This document shows positions 51,645 to 63,940 of a stretch of 64,000 nucleotides of DNA, piece after piece. Numbering within the stretch: the stretch's first letter is position 1; each line of letters starts with the position of its first letter. The DNA is from an uncultured Pseudomonadales bacterium (GTDB taxonomy: Bacteria > Pseudomonadota > Gammaproteobacteria > Pseudomonadales > Azotimanducaceae). A model generated the notes under the pieces. That model saw nothing but the letters and a program-made list of their open reading frames with translations. It made no database searches and was not told where the DNA came from. A program made the translations under genes and the position numbers. Location of the stretch: the NCBI GenBank assembly GCA_951813295.1, contig CATOTI010000002.1, forward strand, positions 1,798,001 to 1,862,000, in the 5' to 3' direction.

Positions 51645-52031
51645 TCAGGTCGGGAGAACGAGGATGGCGTCGATTTCGACCTGTGCACCCAATGGTAGGG
51701 CCGAAACCTGGATTGTCGAGCGCGCGGGATAGGGCTCGTCGAAATGATCGGCAAACGCCGCGTTCAAGATCTGGAAGTTGCCGAGATCGATGAGATAGAC
51801 CGTCAGCTTCACGACGTCAGCGAGTGATCCGCCGGACGCCCGGGCGACGGCCGCGAGGTTCTTGAGCACCTGGTGCGCCTGCACTTCGAAGTCATCACTG
51901 ATCAGTTGACCGGTCGCCGGATCGATCGGGATCTGGCCCGAGAGATAGATCGTCTCGCCGGTGCTGATCGCCTGGGAGTAGGGACCGATCGCGGCCGGCG
52001 CTTCGTCGGTTTGAATGCTTTTTCGGTACAT
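51645..52031 (-). CDS. ridA: RidA family reactive intermediate/enamine deaminase
   Basis: RidA hydrolyses reactive enamines/imines from PLP enzymes such as threonine dehydratase. The 128-residue product has IGPYSQAI, YLSGQIPIDP and the substrate-binding arginine in PARSTIQV. The start at 52031 is preceded by GGAAAGA; the frame open to 52064 is not supported. It lies between spoT and recG, the standard gammaproteobacterial arrangement. Confidence 0.95.
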   Translation of the reverse strand: MYRKSIQTDEAPAAIGPYSQAISTGETIYLSGQIPIDPATGQLISDDFEVQAHQVLKNLAAVARASGGSLADVVKLTVYLIDLGNFQILNAAFADHFDEPYPARSTIQVSALPLGAQVEIDAILVLPT

Positions 52032-52107
52032 GGATCTTTCCTTTGAGCTGGTCGCGCTTGGCACTAGAGGACGCGTCGCGCGTCGGGAACACGCTCGCGA
52101 GCCGCGT

Positions 52108-54300
52108 CTATTCGACGGGCCGGACCACTTCCTGTACCGCGGTCACGGTATTGAGGCGCTGTTCGACGCGCCGCAGATGATCGACGTCCTTGACGGATAC
52201 CTCGAGGCGCACGCCCGATACCTGCGCCGAGCGTTCGTCGATCTGGATCTGGTTGATCCCCGCGTCGGCATGGGTGACGGCCGCGGCGAGCTCGGCGATG
52301 ACGCCTTTGCGTCGATTCACCGTCACGTTCAGGAGCGCTTCGAACTCACCGTGGGTGTCGTTGGTCCAGCGCGCGGGGATGATCTCTGCCGGGTGTTTGC
52401 GCCGGATGTCTTCGACGTTGCGGCAGGTCTCGATGTGCACGACGAACCCCTTGCCCGGGGTCATATGACCGACGACGGGATCGCCCGCGACCGGGTAGCA
52501 GCATTTCGCGTAGTTCGTCACGAGCCCACCGCTGCCGCGAATCGAAATCGGGCCCGCCTGATCGATGTTGACGGCTTCGAAGTCGTCGTCGTCGGCCGCG
52601 AGCAGACCCTGCGCGACGACGTACGCCATGAGATTGCCGATGCCGATCTCTTCGAGCAGGTCGTCGAGGCGTCGTACGCCGAAGTTCTTGAAGACCTTTC
52701 TGAGGCGCCGGAAATCGAGGCGTTTGATCGACGAGTTCTCGTTGGCGAGCGCGCGGTCGAGCAAACGCCGGCCCAAGCGAATCGAGTCGCTGCGTTGCTG
52801 CACCTTGAGCGTCTGGCGGATCGCCGACCGGGCACGGCCCGAAACGACGAAGGTGAGCCAATCCGGGTTGGGATGAGCGTCATCGGATGTGATGATCTCG
52901 ACGGTCTGGCCCGACTCGAGCGGTTTCGACAGCGGAGTGAGTTGCCTGTCGACGCGTGCGGCGACGCAATGATTGCCGATGTCGGTATGCACCGCATATG
53001 CGAAATCGATGACGCTCGCGCCGCGCGGCAACTCGAGAATGTCGCCGTCGGGCGTGAAGACGTACACCTCGTCGGGGAAGAGGTCGATCTTGAGCGATTC
53101 GATGAACTCGAGCGAACTTCCGGCGCGCTGCTGCAGATCGAGAAGCCCCGCGAGCCATTGCCGCGCCCTGACCTGGTTACCGTCGCCGCTCTCTTCGGTC
53201 TTGTAGAGCCAATGCCCGGCGATGCCCTTCTCCGCGAATGTGTCCATCTGACGTGTACGGATCTGTACCTCGATCGGGACACCGTTCATTCCCACGAGTG
53301 AGGTGTGCAGCGACTGATAGCCGTTCGCCTTGGGGATCGCGATGTAGTCCTTGAACCGGTTGGGTTTCGGCTTGTAGAGGTTGTGAACGATGCCTAGGGC
53401 GCGGTAGCTCGCGTCGACCTGGTCAACGACGATCCGGAAGCCGAAGACGTCCATGATGTCGCTGAACGACTTTCGCTGCGTCTTCATCTTCCGGTAGATC
53501 GAATAGAGGTGCTTCTCGCGCCCGTACACGTGCGCGTCGATACCTTCGCGGCGGAGCGCGGCTTCGAGCGAGATCCGAAGCTCGTCCATGAGCGCGGTAC
53601 GGTTGCCTCTCGCTGAGCGAACGGCTCGATAGATACGATCCGCACGTAAGGGATAGAGGGCCTGGAAGCCGAGATCCTCGAACTCGATCCGAATCGCGTT
53701 CATGCCGAGGCGATTGGCGATCGGCGCGTAGAAATCCAGGGTTTCGCGGGCGATCCGACGGCGCTTTTCGAGCGGCATGACACCGATCGTGCGCATGTTG
53801 TGAAGTCGATCGGCGAGTTTGACGAGGATGACGCGGATGTCCCTGGCGGTCGCCATCGCCATCTTCTGAAAGTTTTCGGCCTGCGCTTCGGCGCGCGACT
53901 GAAAGATGGCGTCGAGCTTCGAGACGCCGTCGACGATGTCGGCGATCTCTTCGCCGAATTCCGCCGCCAAGGCTGCTTTCGACGTCCCGGTATCTTCGAG
54001 CACGTCGTGCATGATCGCCGCCATCACGGACTGATGGTCCATGTGCATGTCGGTGAGAATGGTAGCGACGGCTACCGGGTGGGTGATGTAGCGGTGACCA
54101 GTGCGGCGGAACTGGCCGCGATGCGAGCGCTCGGCGAATTCGTAGGCCCGCGCGACTTCGCCGACTTCGTCTTCCGCGAGGTAGTCTCGAAGAAGGTCGA
54201 GAAGTTCGTCGATCCCCTTGGGCGCGGCGACCGAATCCACGATCGCCTGTTCACGGAGTTGGTTTTGGAAGTACGACTCAGAAGTCGTCTGTGCGGTCAT
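52108..54300 (-). CDS. spoT: Bifunctional (p)ppGpp synthase/hydrolase SpoT
   Basis: SpoT makes and degrades the alarmone (p)ppGpp. Order of parts in 730 residues: HD hydrolase domain with YITHPVAVA and MHDVLEDT (about 70-190), synthetase domain, TGS domain ([18 protein letters not shown], about 410), a conserved-cysteine region ([11 protein letters not shown]) and a C-terminal ACT domain. The synthetase has RFKDYI (RxKD), as in bifunctional RSH proteins, not the RelA ExDD form. The start [11 protein letters not shown] at 54300 overlaps the rpoZ 3' end by 23 bases; the frame open to 54360 is a shadow. Confidence 0.96.
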   Translation of the reverse strand: MTAQTTSESYFQNQLREQAIVDSVAAPKGIDELLDLLRDYLAEDEVGEVARAYEFAERSHRGQFRRTGHRYITHPVAVATILTDMHMDHQSVMAAIMHDVLEDTGTSKAALAAEFGEEIADIVDGVSKLDAIFQSRAEAQAENFQKMAMATARDIRVILVKLADRLHNMRTIGVMPLEKRRRIARETLDFYAPIANRLGMNAIRIEFEDLGFQALYPLRADRIYRAVRSARGNRTALMDELRISLEAALRREGIDAHVYGREKHLYSIYRKMKTQRKSFSDIMDVFGFRIVVDQVDASYRALGIVHNLYKPKPNRFKDYIAIPKANGYQSLHTSLVGMNGVPIEVQIRTRQMDTFAEKGIAGHWLYKTEESGDGNQVRARQWLAGLLDLQQRAGSSLEFIESLKIDLFPDEVYVFTPDGDILELPRGASVIDFAYAVHTDIGNHCVAARVDRQLTPLSKPLESGQTVEIITSDDAHPNPDWLTFVVSGRARSAIRQTLKVQQRSDSIRLGRRLLDRALANENSSIKRLDFRRLRKVFKNFGVRRLDDLLEEIGIGNLMAYVVAQGLLAADDDDFEAVNIDQAGPISIRGSGGLVTNYAKCCYPVAGDPVVGHMTPGKGFVVHIETCRNVEDIRRKHPAEIIPARWTNDTHGEFEALLNVTVNRRKGVIAELAAAVTHADAGINQIQIDERSAQVSGVRLEVSVKDVDHLRRVEQRLNTVTAVQEVVRPVE

Positions 54301-54550
54301 CTCCCAAGCCGAATGGCATTTCGAGTTCTTGATCGTCGACGCGAATTTCAGCGGCGTCAAGAACCTCGTCGGTAATCAGACCGTCGGCGATTTCCCGCAA
54401 AGCGATGACGGTCGCCTTGTCGTTCTCTTCCGGCAGCATCGGCTCGGCGCCGAACTGGTGCATTTGGCGGGCGCGGCGTGTGGCAACCATGACGAGGTCG
54501 AAACGGTTGTCGACGTGATCGAGGCAGTCTTCTACGGTGACGCGTGCGAT
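54278..54550 (-). CDS. rpoZ: RNA polymerase omega subunit, apparent ATC start codon
   Basis: Omega helps assemble RNA polymerase and binds (p)ppGpp. The conserved [26 protein letters not shown] and [14 protein letters not shown] match RpoZ, giving 90 residues (E. coli 91). Where the initiator Met should stand the codon is ATC, at 54550-54548, preceded by GGAG with a 7-base spacer. There is no in-frame ATG or GTG upstream; only a TTG 20 codons earlier (54610), which would add an unrelated Arg/Pro-rich extension. I read ATC as the likely start. The stop lies inside the spoT start region. Confidence 0.88.
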   Translation of the reverse strand: MARVTVEDCLDHVDNRFDLVMVATRRARQMHQFGAEPMLPEENDKATVIALREIADGLITDEVLDAAEIRVDDQELEMPFGLGDDRTDDF

Positions 54551-54628
54551 CTTACTTCTCCGGGGATTAGCGCGGCGGGCGAGTCTACGTGGCGCACCCG
54601 GACCAGGCAATAGTGGAACGATGAGGCC

Positions 54629-55240
54629 CTAGCGAGTCAGTCGCTCGACGAGCATCGCGACGTCGCGTTTCCGTCGCTCGATCCCTTCGCGTGTCGCACG
54701 GACGATTTCGCTGAGTTCGGCCAGCGCCGTGTCGAACTCGTCGTTGACGATGACGTGATCGAACGAACTATGGCGGGAAATGTCGTCGATCGCCTGCGCG
54801 AGGCGCCGCGCGATGACTTCCGGTTCGTCCTGACCTCGCTCTTCGAGGCGATGCTTGAGCGTGTCGCGTGAAGGCGGGAGCACGAAAATCGACGTGAGGC
54901 CGGGACTACGCTCCCTGACGATGGCCGCGCCCTGCCAGTCGATTTCGAGAATCACGTCGCCGCCGCCCGCAAAGACCGCGTCGACCGCCGAAAGGCTCGT
55001 GCCGTAGGCGTTCTCGAAAACCAACGCGGATTCGAGGAACTGACCGTCCTGCTCCATCGCATCGAAGGTCGCCCGATCGACGAAGTGGTAGTCGATCCCG
55101 TTCGTCTCGCCCGGGCGGGGTGGTCGTGTCGTGTGTGACGTCGCGACCCGAATGTTCTCATCGGCCGCACAGAGCGCGCGGACGAGGCTGGTCTTGCCCG
55201 CGCCGGACGGTGCCGCGATCACGAAGAGGTGGCCGCTCAC
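54629..55240 (-). CDS. gmk: Guanylate kinase
   Basis: Gmk phosphorylates GMP to GDP. The 203-residue product has the P-loop APSGAGKTSL (about 10-19), SHTTRPPRPGE (GMP binding) and GIDYHFVDRATF. The start is GTG at 55240, overlapping the yicC stop as GTGA; the frame open to 55390 belongs to no conserved sequence. The order yicC-gmk-rpoZ-spoT is conserved. Confidence 0.95.
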   Translation of the reverse strand: MSGHLFVIAAPSGAGKTSLVRALCAADENIRVATSHTTRPPRPGETNGIDYHFVDRATFDAMEQDGQFLESALVFENAYGTSLSAVDAVFAGGGDVILEIDWQGAAIVRERSPGLTSIFVLPPSRDTLKHRLEERGQDEPEVIARRLAQAIDDISRHSSFDHVIVNDEFDTALAELSEIVRATREGIERRKRDVAMLVERLTR

Positions 55241-56100
55241 TCGATGTTCTGCACCTGTTCGCGCATCTGCTCGATCAGCACCTTCATCTCGACGGCGCTC
55301 GTGGAGACTTCCGGCAGGATCGACTTGGACGCCAATGTGTTCGCTTCGCGGTTGAACTCCTGCATCAGGAAATCGAGTTGTCGTCCACATGGCGCGGATC
55401 CGTCGAGACTCATCCGCGCGCTTTCGATATGCACGATCAGCCGGTCGAGCTCTTCCGCGACGTCGGCTTTCGACACGAGAAGCGCCACCTCCTGCTCGAT
55501 TCGCGCGGGATCCGTCTGCGCGGCGAGTTCACCCAACCGGTCGCGGATCCGATCCTGGATTCGGCTTCGGATCACGGCGTCCTGCGCGTCGGCGATCGTT
55601 CGAACCGTTTCGGTGAGTTCACCGATCGCATCGAGCTTGCCGATGAGGATCTCCGCGAGGCGATTGCCTTCGAGCGCGCGCGCGTCGATCAACGCGTCGA
55701 GGGCTTTCGTGAATGCCCCCAGCGCTTCTTTCTTCATCGCGTCGAGATCGCGTTCGGGACTCCGAACGACGCCGGGCCAACGCAGAATATCGAGCGAGCT
55801 CGGCCGGTCGGCGAGTTGGAAGGATTGCTCGACGCGGGTGAGCGTTTTCTCGAGGGCACCGAGGACGTTCTCGTCGATATCGAGACCGACGTCGTCGGAA
55901 GCCCGGATCCAATGGGCGGTCGCGTCGACCTTGCCGCGATTCAGACGTTTGCGAATACGCTCGCGCAAAGGCGTTTCGAGGTCACGTAAATCATCGGGCA
56001 GGCGCAACGAGACGTCGAGGAACCGATGGTTGACGGAGCGAATCTCCCAAACCACGGTCGACGACTCGGCGCGGCCGAATGCAGTCATGCTGTGAGCCAT
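55237..56100 (-). CDS. yicC: YicC family endoribonuclease
   Basis: YicC proteins are endoribonucleases of the YicC/YloC family; I recall links to small-RNA turnover in E. coli. The 287-residue protein starts MAHSMTAFGRAESS and ends with REANTLASKSILPEVS and VLIEQMREQVQNIE, matching E. coli YicC (287). It is divergent from rph, as in E. coli, and coupled to gmk by a 4-base overlap. Confidence 0.93.
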   Translation of the reverse strand: MAHSMTAFGRAESSTVVWEIRSVNHRFLDVSLRLPDDLRDLETPLRERIRKRLNRGKVDATAHWIRASDDVGLDIDENVLGALEKTLTRVEQSFQLADRPSSLDILRWPGVVRSPERDLDAMKKEALGAFTKALDALIDARALEGNRLAEILIGKLDAIGELTETVRTIADAQDAVIRSRIQDRIRDRLGELAAQTDPARIEQEVALLVSKADVAEELDRLIVHIESARMSLDGSAPCGRQLDFLMQEFNREANTLASKSILPEVSTSAVEMKVLIEQMREQVQNIE

Positions 56101-56151
56101 AGGGCAATGATTGTATGTCGCGTCCGACGCATCGTCGCCAACGGCGCGCCG

Positions 56152-56157
56152 TATAAT
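56152..56157 (+). promoter_or_regulatory. Probable -10 box of the rph-pyrE promoter
   Basis: A perfect TATAAT lies 32 bases before the rph start in the 89-base gap between divergent yicC and rph. The -35 region, around 56129-56134, is a poor match to consensus, so activity may be modest. No yicC promoter is clear. Confidence 0.5.
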
Positions 56158-56189
56158 CGCGCGCTTTTTGAGCCGATGAGGAAAATGAC

Positions 56190-56897
56190 ATGGAGCGACC
56201 CAGCGGACGGGCGCCTGATGAAGGCCGTGTCGTACGGCTGACGAGGGGTTTCACCAAACATCCGGCGGGTTCGGTGTTGGTCGAATTCGGCGACACGCGC
56301 GTGATCACGACGGCCAGTCTCGAAAACCAGGTGCCACCTTTTCTGCGTGGTCGGGGTAAAGGTTGGATCACGGCCGAGTACGGCATGTTGCCGGGGTCGA
56401 CGAATACCCGCGTCGACCGCGAAGCCGCGCGCGGTAAACAGAGCGGTCGCACGGTCGAGATTCAGCGTCTCATCGGCCGCAGTCTCAGAGCGGCGGTCGA
56501 TCTCGACGCGCTCGGTGAGCGGACGATCAAGATCGACTGTGACGTGATTCAGGCCGACGGGGGTACGCGGACCGCTTCGATCACCGGTGGTTGTCTCGCG
56601 CTCGCGGACGCGGTGCGGAACGTCGCGCCTGACGCTTTTCTCGGTTGGGTGGCGTCGGTTTCGGTCGGAGTCTACAAGGGAGACTGCGTTCTCGACCTCG
56701 ACTACGCCGAGGACTCGAACGCGGAAACGGACATGAACGTCGTGATGCAGGAAGGTCAGGGCTTCATCGAGGTCCAGGGCACCGCGGAAGGCGCGCCGTT
56801 CGACAGGAACGACCTCGACGACATGTTGCGTCTTGCGGAGCTCCGCATCTCACGGTTGATCGACGCTCAGAAGGCGGCTTTCGCGGAGTCCCTATGA
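56190..56897 (+). CDS. rph: Ribonuclease PH
   Basis: RNase PH is a phosphorolytic 3' exonuclease that trims tRNA 3' ends. The 235-residue protein has [35 protein letters not shown] (phosphate-binding region), [19 protein letters not shown] and AETDMNVVM. Length fits (E. coli 238), so it is full length, unlike the truncated rph of some E. coli K-12 strains. It overlaps pyrE by four bases. Confidence 0.96.
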   Translation: MERPSGRAPDEGRVVRLTRGFTKHPAGSVLVEFGDTRVITTASLENQVPPFLRGRGKGWITAEYGMLPGSTNTRVDREAARGKQSGRTVEIQRLIGRSLRAAVDLDALGERTIKIDCDVIQADGGTRTASITGGCLALADAVRNVAPDAFLGWVASVSVGVYKGDCVLDLDYAEDSNAETDMNVVMQEGQGFIEVQGTAEGAPFDRNDLDDMLRLAELRISRLIDAQKAAFAESL

Positions 56898-57531
56898 GCG
56901 CTGATTTCATCGAAGCGATGATCGATCGGGGCGTGCTCGAATTCGGTGACTTCACGTTGAAGTCTGGCCGCAAAAGCCCCTATTTCTTCAACCTCGGTCA
57001 CATCAGCGACGGTCCCGGCCTTGCGGCTCTCGGTGATGCTTATGCCGAGTGCATTCGACGGGAGTTCGACGATGTCGACGTGATCTTCGGCCCGGCCTAC
57101 AAGGGCATTCCCATCGCGGTGGCGACGGCGACGTCACTGGCACGCGATAAGAGCGTCGGCGTTGCCTACAACCGAAAGGAGGCCAAGGATCATGGCGAAG
57201 GCGGTTCGCTGGTCGGCGCGGCTCTTGATGGCCAGCGGATCGTCGTCGTCGACGATGTGATGACGGCGGGAACCGCCGTACGCGAAGCCACGCAATTGAT
57301 CAGCGATGCCGGTGGCGTCCTGGCCGGCGTTGCGGTCGCGCTCGATCGCCAGGAGATTGCACAGGACGACCGGACGGCCGTCGAGGTCGTCGGCAACGAT
57401 CTGGGCGTACCCGTCGTCGCGGTGACGAATCTCGAGTCGGTGATGACGTTTCTCAGGGAAGGGCAGGAATACCGCGACACGCTCTCGGCGCTCGATGCTT
57501 ATCGCGCGGCCCACTGCCGCTTCGCCTCGAG

Positions 57532-57535
<4 letters not shown>
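56894..57535 (+). CDS. pyrE: Orotate phosphoribosyltransferase
   Basis: PyrE converts orotate and PRPP to orotidine 5'-phosphate in pyrimidine synthesis. The 213-residue product has [14 protein letters not shown] (orotate binding), [24 protein letters not shown] and the PRPP loop [12 protein letters not shown] (about 117-128). The ATG at 56894 overlaps the rph stop as ATGA; the longer frame is a shadow. The stop is interleaved with that of slmA in a shared CTAG. Confidence 0.97.
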
Positions 57536-60453
<2,918 letters not shown>

Positions 60454-60455
60454 GG

Positions 60456-61664
60456 CTAGTTCGAACGGTGGAGAAATCGTTGGCTGATCTCGTCGGCCAG
60501 GCGCTTCGCGATGGCGTTCTTCGACATCTGCGGCAATTCGACCTCTTTCCCCTCGAAGATCAACGTGACGGCATTCTCGGCGCTATCGAAACCGATTCGG
60601 GTGTCGGAAACGTCGTTGACGACGATCGCGTCGAGGTTCTTTCGTGCACGTTTTTCGCGCGCGAATCGAATGGCTTCGCGTGTCTCGGCGGCGAAGCCGA
60701 CGACGAACGGTTTCTTTGCTCGGTTCGCGACGAATTTGACGATGTCGTCGTTCTCCGTCAGCTCGAGTACCAGGCCGTCCTTGTTCTGCTCGCTCTTCTT
60801 GATCTTCTGATCCAACGCCTGGACGGGGCGATAGTCCGCGACCGCCGCTACGGCGATGAAGATGTCGGCTTGATCGACTTCGGCTTCGACGGCGGATTTC
60901 ATTTCGGAGGCGCTTTGGACATCGACATACTCGATACCGGTCGGCCGCGCGACGTGGACGGGCCCGGTGACGACCTTCACGTCGGCGCCCAATTGTCGAA
61001 AAGCCGTCGCGAGAGCGAAACCTTGTTTGCCGGAGCTCTTGTTCGTGATGTAGCGAACGGGATCGATGTGCTCGCGAGTTGGTCCGGAGGTCAGCAATAC
61101 GTTGACGCCGCTTAATAAGTTGCTGATTTCGAGTGAATCGAGCACCCATTCGGCGATGGCATCGGGTTCGCTCATTCTGCCGGGTCCGAATTCGCCGCAT
61201 GCCTGCTCGCCGTCGTCCGGGCCGATCATTCGAACGCCGTCGCCGAGCACGGTTTCGACATTGCGAACGGTCGCGGGGTGTTCCCACATCCGGGTGTTCA
61301 TGGCCGGCGCGATGAAAACGGGGGCAACGGTGGCGAGGTAGATGGTCGAGAGGAGATCCTGTGCCGAACCCTGGGCCATCGTCGCCAGCCGATTCGCCGT
61401 TGCCGGCGCGATCACGAGCGCGTCGGCCCATCGGGCGAGTTCTATATGCCCCATTCCCGCCTCCGCGTCGGCATCCCACAGTTTGCCTCTCGGTGTGTTG
61501 CCCGAGACCGCCTGCAGGGCGAGCGGGCTGACGAGATGGGTCGCGGCTTCGGTCACGACGGGGATGATTTCTGCGCCCAGTTTTCGGAACTGTCGCACGA
61601 GTTCCGGGGCTTTGTAGGCGGCGATCCCGCCGCCGATGCCGAGCAGAATATGGGGTGCTTGCAT
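60456..61664 (-). CDS. coaBC: Phosphopantothenoylcysteine decarboxylase/phosphopantothenate-cysteine ligase
   Basis: CoaBC catalyses two steps of coenzyme A synthesis. The 402-residue product has an N-terminal flavin CoaC domain (GIGGGIAAYKAPELVRQ, APATANRLA, FIAPAMNTRMW, CGEFGPGRM) and a C-terminal CoaB ligase domain (LLTSGPTREHIDPVRYITN, SSGKQGFALA, AVADYRP). The true start is the ATG at 61664; the frame open to 62111 is a shadow of radC. The next CoA gene, coaD, lies at the right edge. Confidence 0.95.
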   Translation of the reverse strand: MQAPHILLGIGGGIAAYKAPELVRQFRKLGAEIIPVVTEAATHLVSPLALQAVSGNTPRGKLWDADAEAGMGHIELARWADALVIAPATANRLATMAQGSAQDLLSTIYLATVAPVFIAPAMNTRMWEHPATVRNVETVLGDGVRMIGPDDGEQACGEFGPGRMSEPDAIAEWVLDSLEISNLLSGVNVLLTSGPTREHIDPVRYITNKSSGKQGFALATAFRQLGADVKVVTGPVHVARPTGIEYVDVQSASEMKSAVEAEVDQADIFIAVAAVADYRPVQALDQKIKKSEQNKDGLVLELTENDDIVKFVANRAKKPFVVGFAAETREAIRFAREKRARKNLDAIVVNDVSDTRIGFDSAENAVTLIFEGKEVELPQMSKNAIAKRLADEISQRFLHRSN

Positions 61665-61705
61665 GGCACTAACGATACCAGCGAACTCATCGACGACGAG
61701 GTCCA

Positions 61706-62509
61706 ATGCGCGCCTTTGAGGCCCAGCTACATCGAGCCAATACATCAAAAAGGATGAAGTCGATCGATGGTGATGCCGACGGTCGGCGCCGACACGACGG
61801 CCGTCGGCCCCGGGAACGGCTGAGATCGCTCGGCGTTTCGAGTCTCGCGACCAGCGAACTCGTTGCGTTGCTCCTTCGCACGGGCGGGGGTGAACGCGCG
61901 AACGCGTCGTCTGACGTCGGTGGCCTGGGCGCGCGTGAACCACGCGGTCGAACCGACGTCGTCCAGCTCGCCGAGGCGCTCCTGCTTCGGTTCGGCGGCT
62001 TGACGGGCTTACTCGCGCAACCGCTCGACGTGTTGGTTGAAGTACCCGGCGTCGGGATGGCCAAGGCGGCCGGGCTCGTGGCCGTGCGTGAACTGGCGCG
62101 CCGGGCCGCACTCGAAGACCTCTCCGAAGCGCCGGTGCTCGCCGGATCGAATGCCGTGACGCGATTTCTGCAGCACCATATGGCGGGCTACGAGCGGGAG
62201 GTCTTCGGCCTCCTGCTGCTCGATTCGCGGGCGCGGCTCATTGCGGTGGCGGATCTCTTCTACGGCTCGATCGACCGTGCGGCCGTTTATCCCCGCGAGG
62301 TGGTACGTGCGTGTCTCGACCGGAACGCGGCGAGTGTGGTCGTCTATCACAACCATCCTTCGGGCGTGGCAGAGCCGAGCATGACGGATGTCGACCTGAC
62401 GCGCCGGCTCGCGACGCTGTTGCAGGCGATCGACGTTCGCCTGCTCGATCACGTGGTGGTCGGGGGTGCTTCGGTGGTTTCGTTCGCCGAGCGGCAGATA
62501 CTGCCGTAA
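61706..62509 (+). CDS. radC: RadC family JAB/MPN-domain protein
   Basis: RadC proteins have a JAMM/MPN+ metal site; their role is uncertain. The 267-residue product has a helix-hairpin-helix-like N-terminal part (PGVGMAKAAGL) and the C-terminal MPN domain with VVYHNHPSGVAEPSMTD, the HxH...S..D metal motif. Compared with E. coli RadC there is an insertion of about 20 residues rich in Gly, Arg and Ser after LLLRTGG. The start at 61706 follows GAGG by four bases; ATG at 61754 is an alternative. Linkage coaBC-radC-rpmB is conserved. Confidence 0.9.
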   Translation: MRAFEAQLHRANTSKRMKSIDGDADGRRRHDGRRPRERLRSLGVSSLATSELVALLLRTGGGERANASSDVGGLGAREPRGRTDVVQLAEALLLRFGGLTGLLAQPLDVLVEVPGVGMAKAAGLVAVRELARRAALEDLSEAPVLAGSNAVTRFLQHHMAGYEREVFGLLLLDSRARLIAVADLFYGSIDRAAVYPREVVRACLDRNAASVVVYHNHPSGVAEPSMTDVDLTRRLATLLQAIDVRLLDHVVVGGASVVSFAERQILP

Positions 62510-62614
62510 CGTTGATCATGGCTGTGGCGACGAAGGCGAGAACGAACCGCGGGCGGACTGGGCACCAGGTGCTCCTTCGCCTTCGTTTGGCTTTCTTTGC
62601 CAGGGGTGCTCTGG

Positions 62615-62620
62615 TATAAA
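62615..62620 (+). promoter_or_regulatory. Extended -10 promoter of rpmB-rpmG
   Basis: TATAAA preceded by TGG makes an extended -10 (TGNTATAAA) 35 bases before rpmB, within the 140-base gap after radC. The -35 region (around 62592-62597) matches poorly, which is usual for extended -10 promoters. Confidence 0.55.
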
Positions 62621-62649
62621 ACGCGCCCCTTCAAATTCGGGTTGGTCCG

Positions 62650-62883
62650 ATGTCCCAGGTCTGCGAAGTGACCGGTAAACGACCGATGGCGGGTAACAAC
62701 GTTTCCCACGCCAATAGCAAGACGCGTCGACGATTTTCGCCGAACCTGCACCACAAACGTTTTTGGGTGCCGTCGGAGAATCGATTCGTTCGTCTGCGCG
62801 TTTCGGCCGCGGGTATGCGAATCATCGACAAGCGCGGGATCGAAGCCGTCCTCGCGGATATCCGCAAGCGCAAAGCCAGCTAA
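62650..62883 (+). CDS. rpmB: 50S ribosomal protein L28
   Basis: L28 is a small basic protein of the large subunit. The 77-residue sequence starts [20 protein letters not shown] and contains [19 protein letters not shown], a full match to the family. Co-transcribed with rpmG, 42 bases downstream. Confidence 0.97.
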   Translation: MSQVCEVTGKRPMAGNNVSHANSKTRRRFSPNLHHKRFWVPSENRFVRLRVSAAGMRIIDKRGIEAVLADIRKRKAS

Positions 62884-62925
62884 ACCCGCCGGCAACAAAA
62901 GAGAGCAGGAAAGGACTGAACGGTC

Positions 62926-63081
62926 ATGCGTGACAAGATCAAAATGGTGTCGAGCGCCGACACGGGCCACTACTACACGACGACGAAGAACAAGCGGACG
63001 ACGCCCGACAAGCTCGAAATGAAGAAGTTCGATCCGGTGATTCGCAAGCACGTCATCTACCGCGAAGCCAAGATCAAGTAA
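62926..63081 (+). CDS. rpmG: 50S ribosomal protein L33
   Basis: The 51-residue basic protein starts [24 protein letters not shown] and ends REAKIK, matching L33. It has no cysteines, so it is the zinc-independent form. It is a short frame ending at 63081, immediately followed by mutM without any gap. Confidence 0.96.
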   Translation: MRDKIKMVSSADTGHYYTTTKNKRTTPDKLEMKKFDPVIRKHVIYREAKIK

Positions 63082-63891
63082 CTGCCCGAACTTCCTGAAG
63101 TCGAGACGACGCGGCGGGGAATCGATCTCGCCGCCACGGGTCGCGTACTCGCCGACCTCGTCGTTCGCAATCCCGCACTCCGATGGCCGGTGCAGATTCC
63201 GGAAGGAGTCGTCGGCCAGACGATTTACGCCGTCCGGCGCCGTGCCAAATACGTTCTGATCGAACTCGACACCGGGTGCCTCATCCTGCATCTCGGGATG
63301 TCCGGTCATATCTCGATCGTCAATCAAGGTGAATCGATCGGTGTGCACGACCACGTCGACTTCGTGCTCGATCACGGTCTCATCTTCCGCCTGACCGATC
63401 CGCGGCGCTTCGGGAGCCTGCATTGGCAGCCTCACCCGGCCGAGAGCCATTGGCTGCTCGCGGACCTCGGCGTAGAGCCTTTGTCCGATGCTTTCTCGGC
63501 CGCGTATCTGATCGATCAGTGTCGTGGTCGTAAGGTCGCCATCAAGAACCGGATCATGGATGCAAAGGTCGTCGTGGGCGTCGGCAATATCTACGCCAAC
63601 GAGGCCCTCTTTCGAGCGGGTATCCGCCCCCGTCGTGCGGCGGGCCGCGTGCGCCGAGACCTTATTGCGCGCCTGGTCGACGCCATCAAGGAAACGCTCG
63701 AGCGTGCGATCGACAAAGGTGGCACGACGATCAACGACTTCGCTGCGACGGACGGCAAACCCGGCTATTTCAGTCAGGAACTGTCGGTCTATGGTCGAGC
63801 CGGCGAGCCGTGCCTCGTCTGCTCTTCAAACCTCAAGGAAATCCGACTCGGCGGCCGCTCGACCGTTTACTGCCCGAGTTGCCAGGCTTGA
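63082..63891 (+). CDS. mutM: Formamidopyrimidine-DNA glycosylase, CTG start codon
   Basis: MutM (Fpg) removes 8-oxoguanine and formamidopyrimidines using its N-terminal proline as nucleophile. The protein must therefore begin Pro-Glu after Met removal, and the sequence PELPEVETTRRGID follows a CTG codon that directly abuts the rpmG stop. Using it gives 269 residues, exactly the E. coli length. Other features: RRRAKYVLIEL (beta-F loop lysine), VGVGNIYANE and a C-terminal zinc finger CLVC...CPSC (CX2C-X16-CX2C). The next standard start, at 63190, would delete the catalytic proline. Order rpmB-rpmG-mutM is conserved. Confidence 0.95.
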   Translation: MPELPEVETTRRGIDLAATGRVLADLVVRNPALRWPVQIPEGVVGQTIYAVRRRAKYVLIELDTGCLILHLGMSGHISIVNQGESIGVHDHVDFVLDHGLIFRLTDPRRFGSLHWQPHPAESHWLLADLGVEPLSDAFSAAYLIDQCRGRKVAIKNRIMDAKVVVGVGNIYANEALFRAGIRPRRAAGRVRRDLIARLVDAIKETLERAIDKGGTTINDFAATDGKPGYFSQELSVYGRAGEPCLVCSSNLKEIRLGGRSTVYCPSCQA

Positions 63892-63940
63892 GGCGCCAGC
63901 GCGAAGACGCTCGAGCGCCTCGCGAGGACCGATTCGGTTC

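Noticed and set aside
60456..62111. Long N-terminal extension of coaBC, and similar extensions of recF-dnaN, argB, dctM, trkA and mnmG frames
   Set aside because: The extensions overlap neighbouring genes, have no family similarity, and a conserved start with proper spacing exists inside each frame.
63892..63940. Terminator between mutM and coaD
   Set aside because: GC-rich with some self-complementarity (GGCGC/GCGCC) but no clear stem-loop with a T-run.
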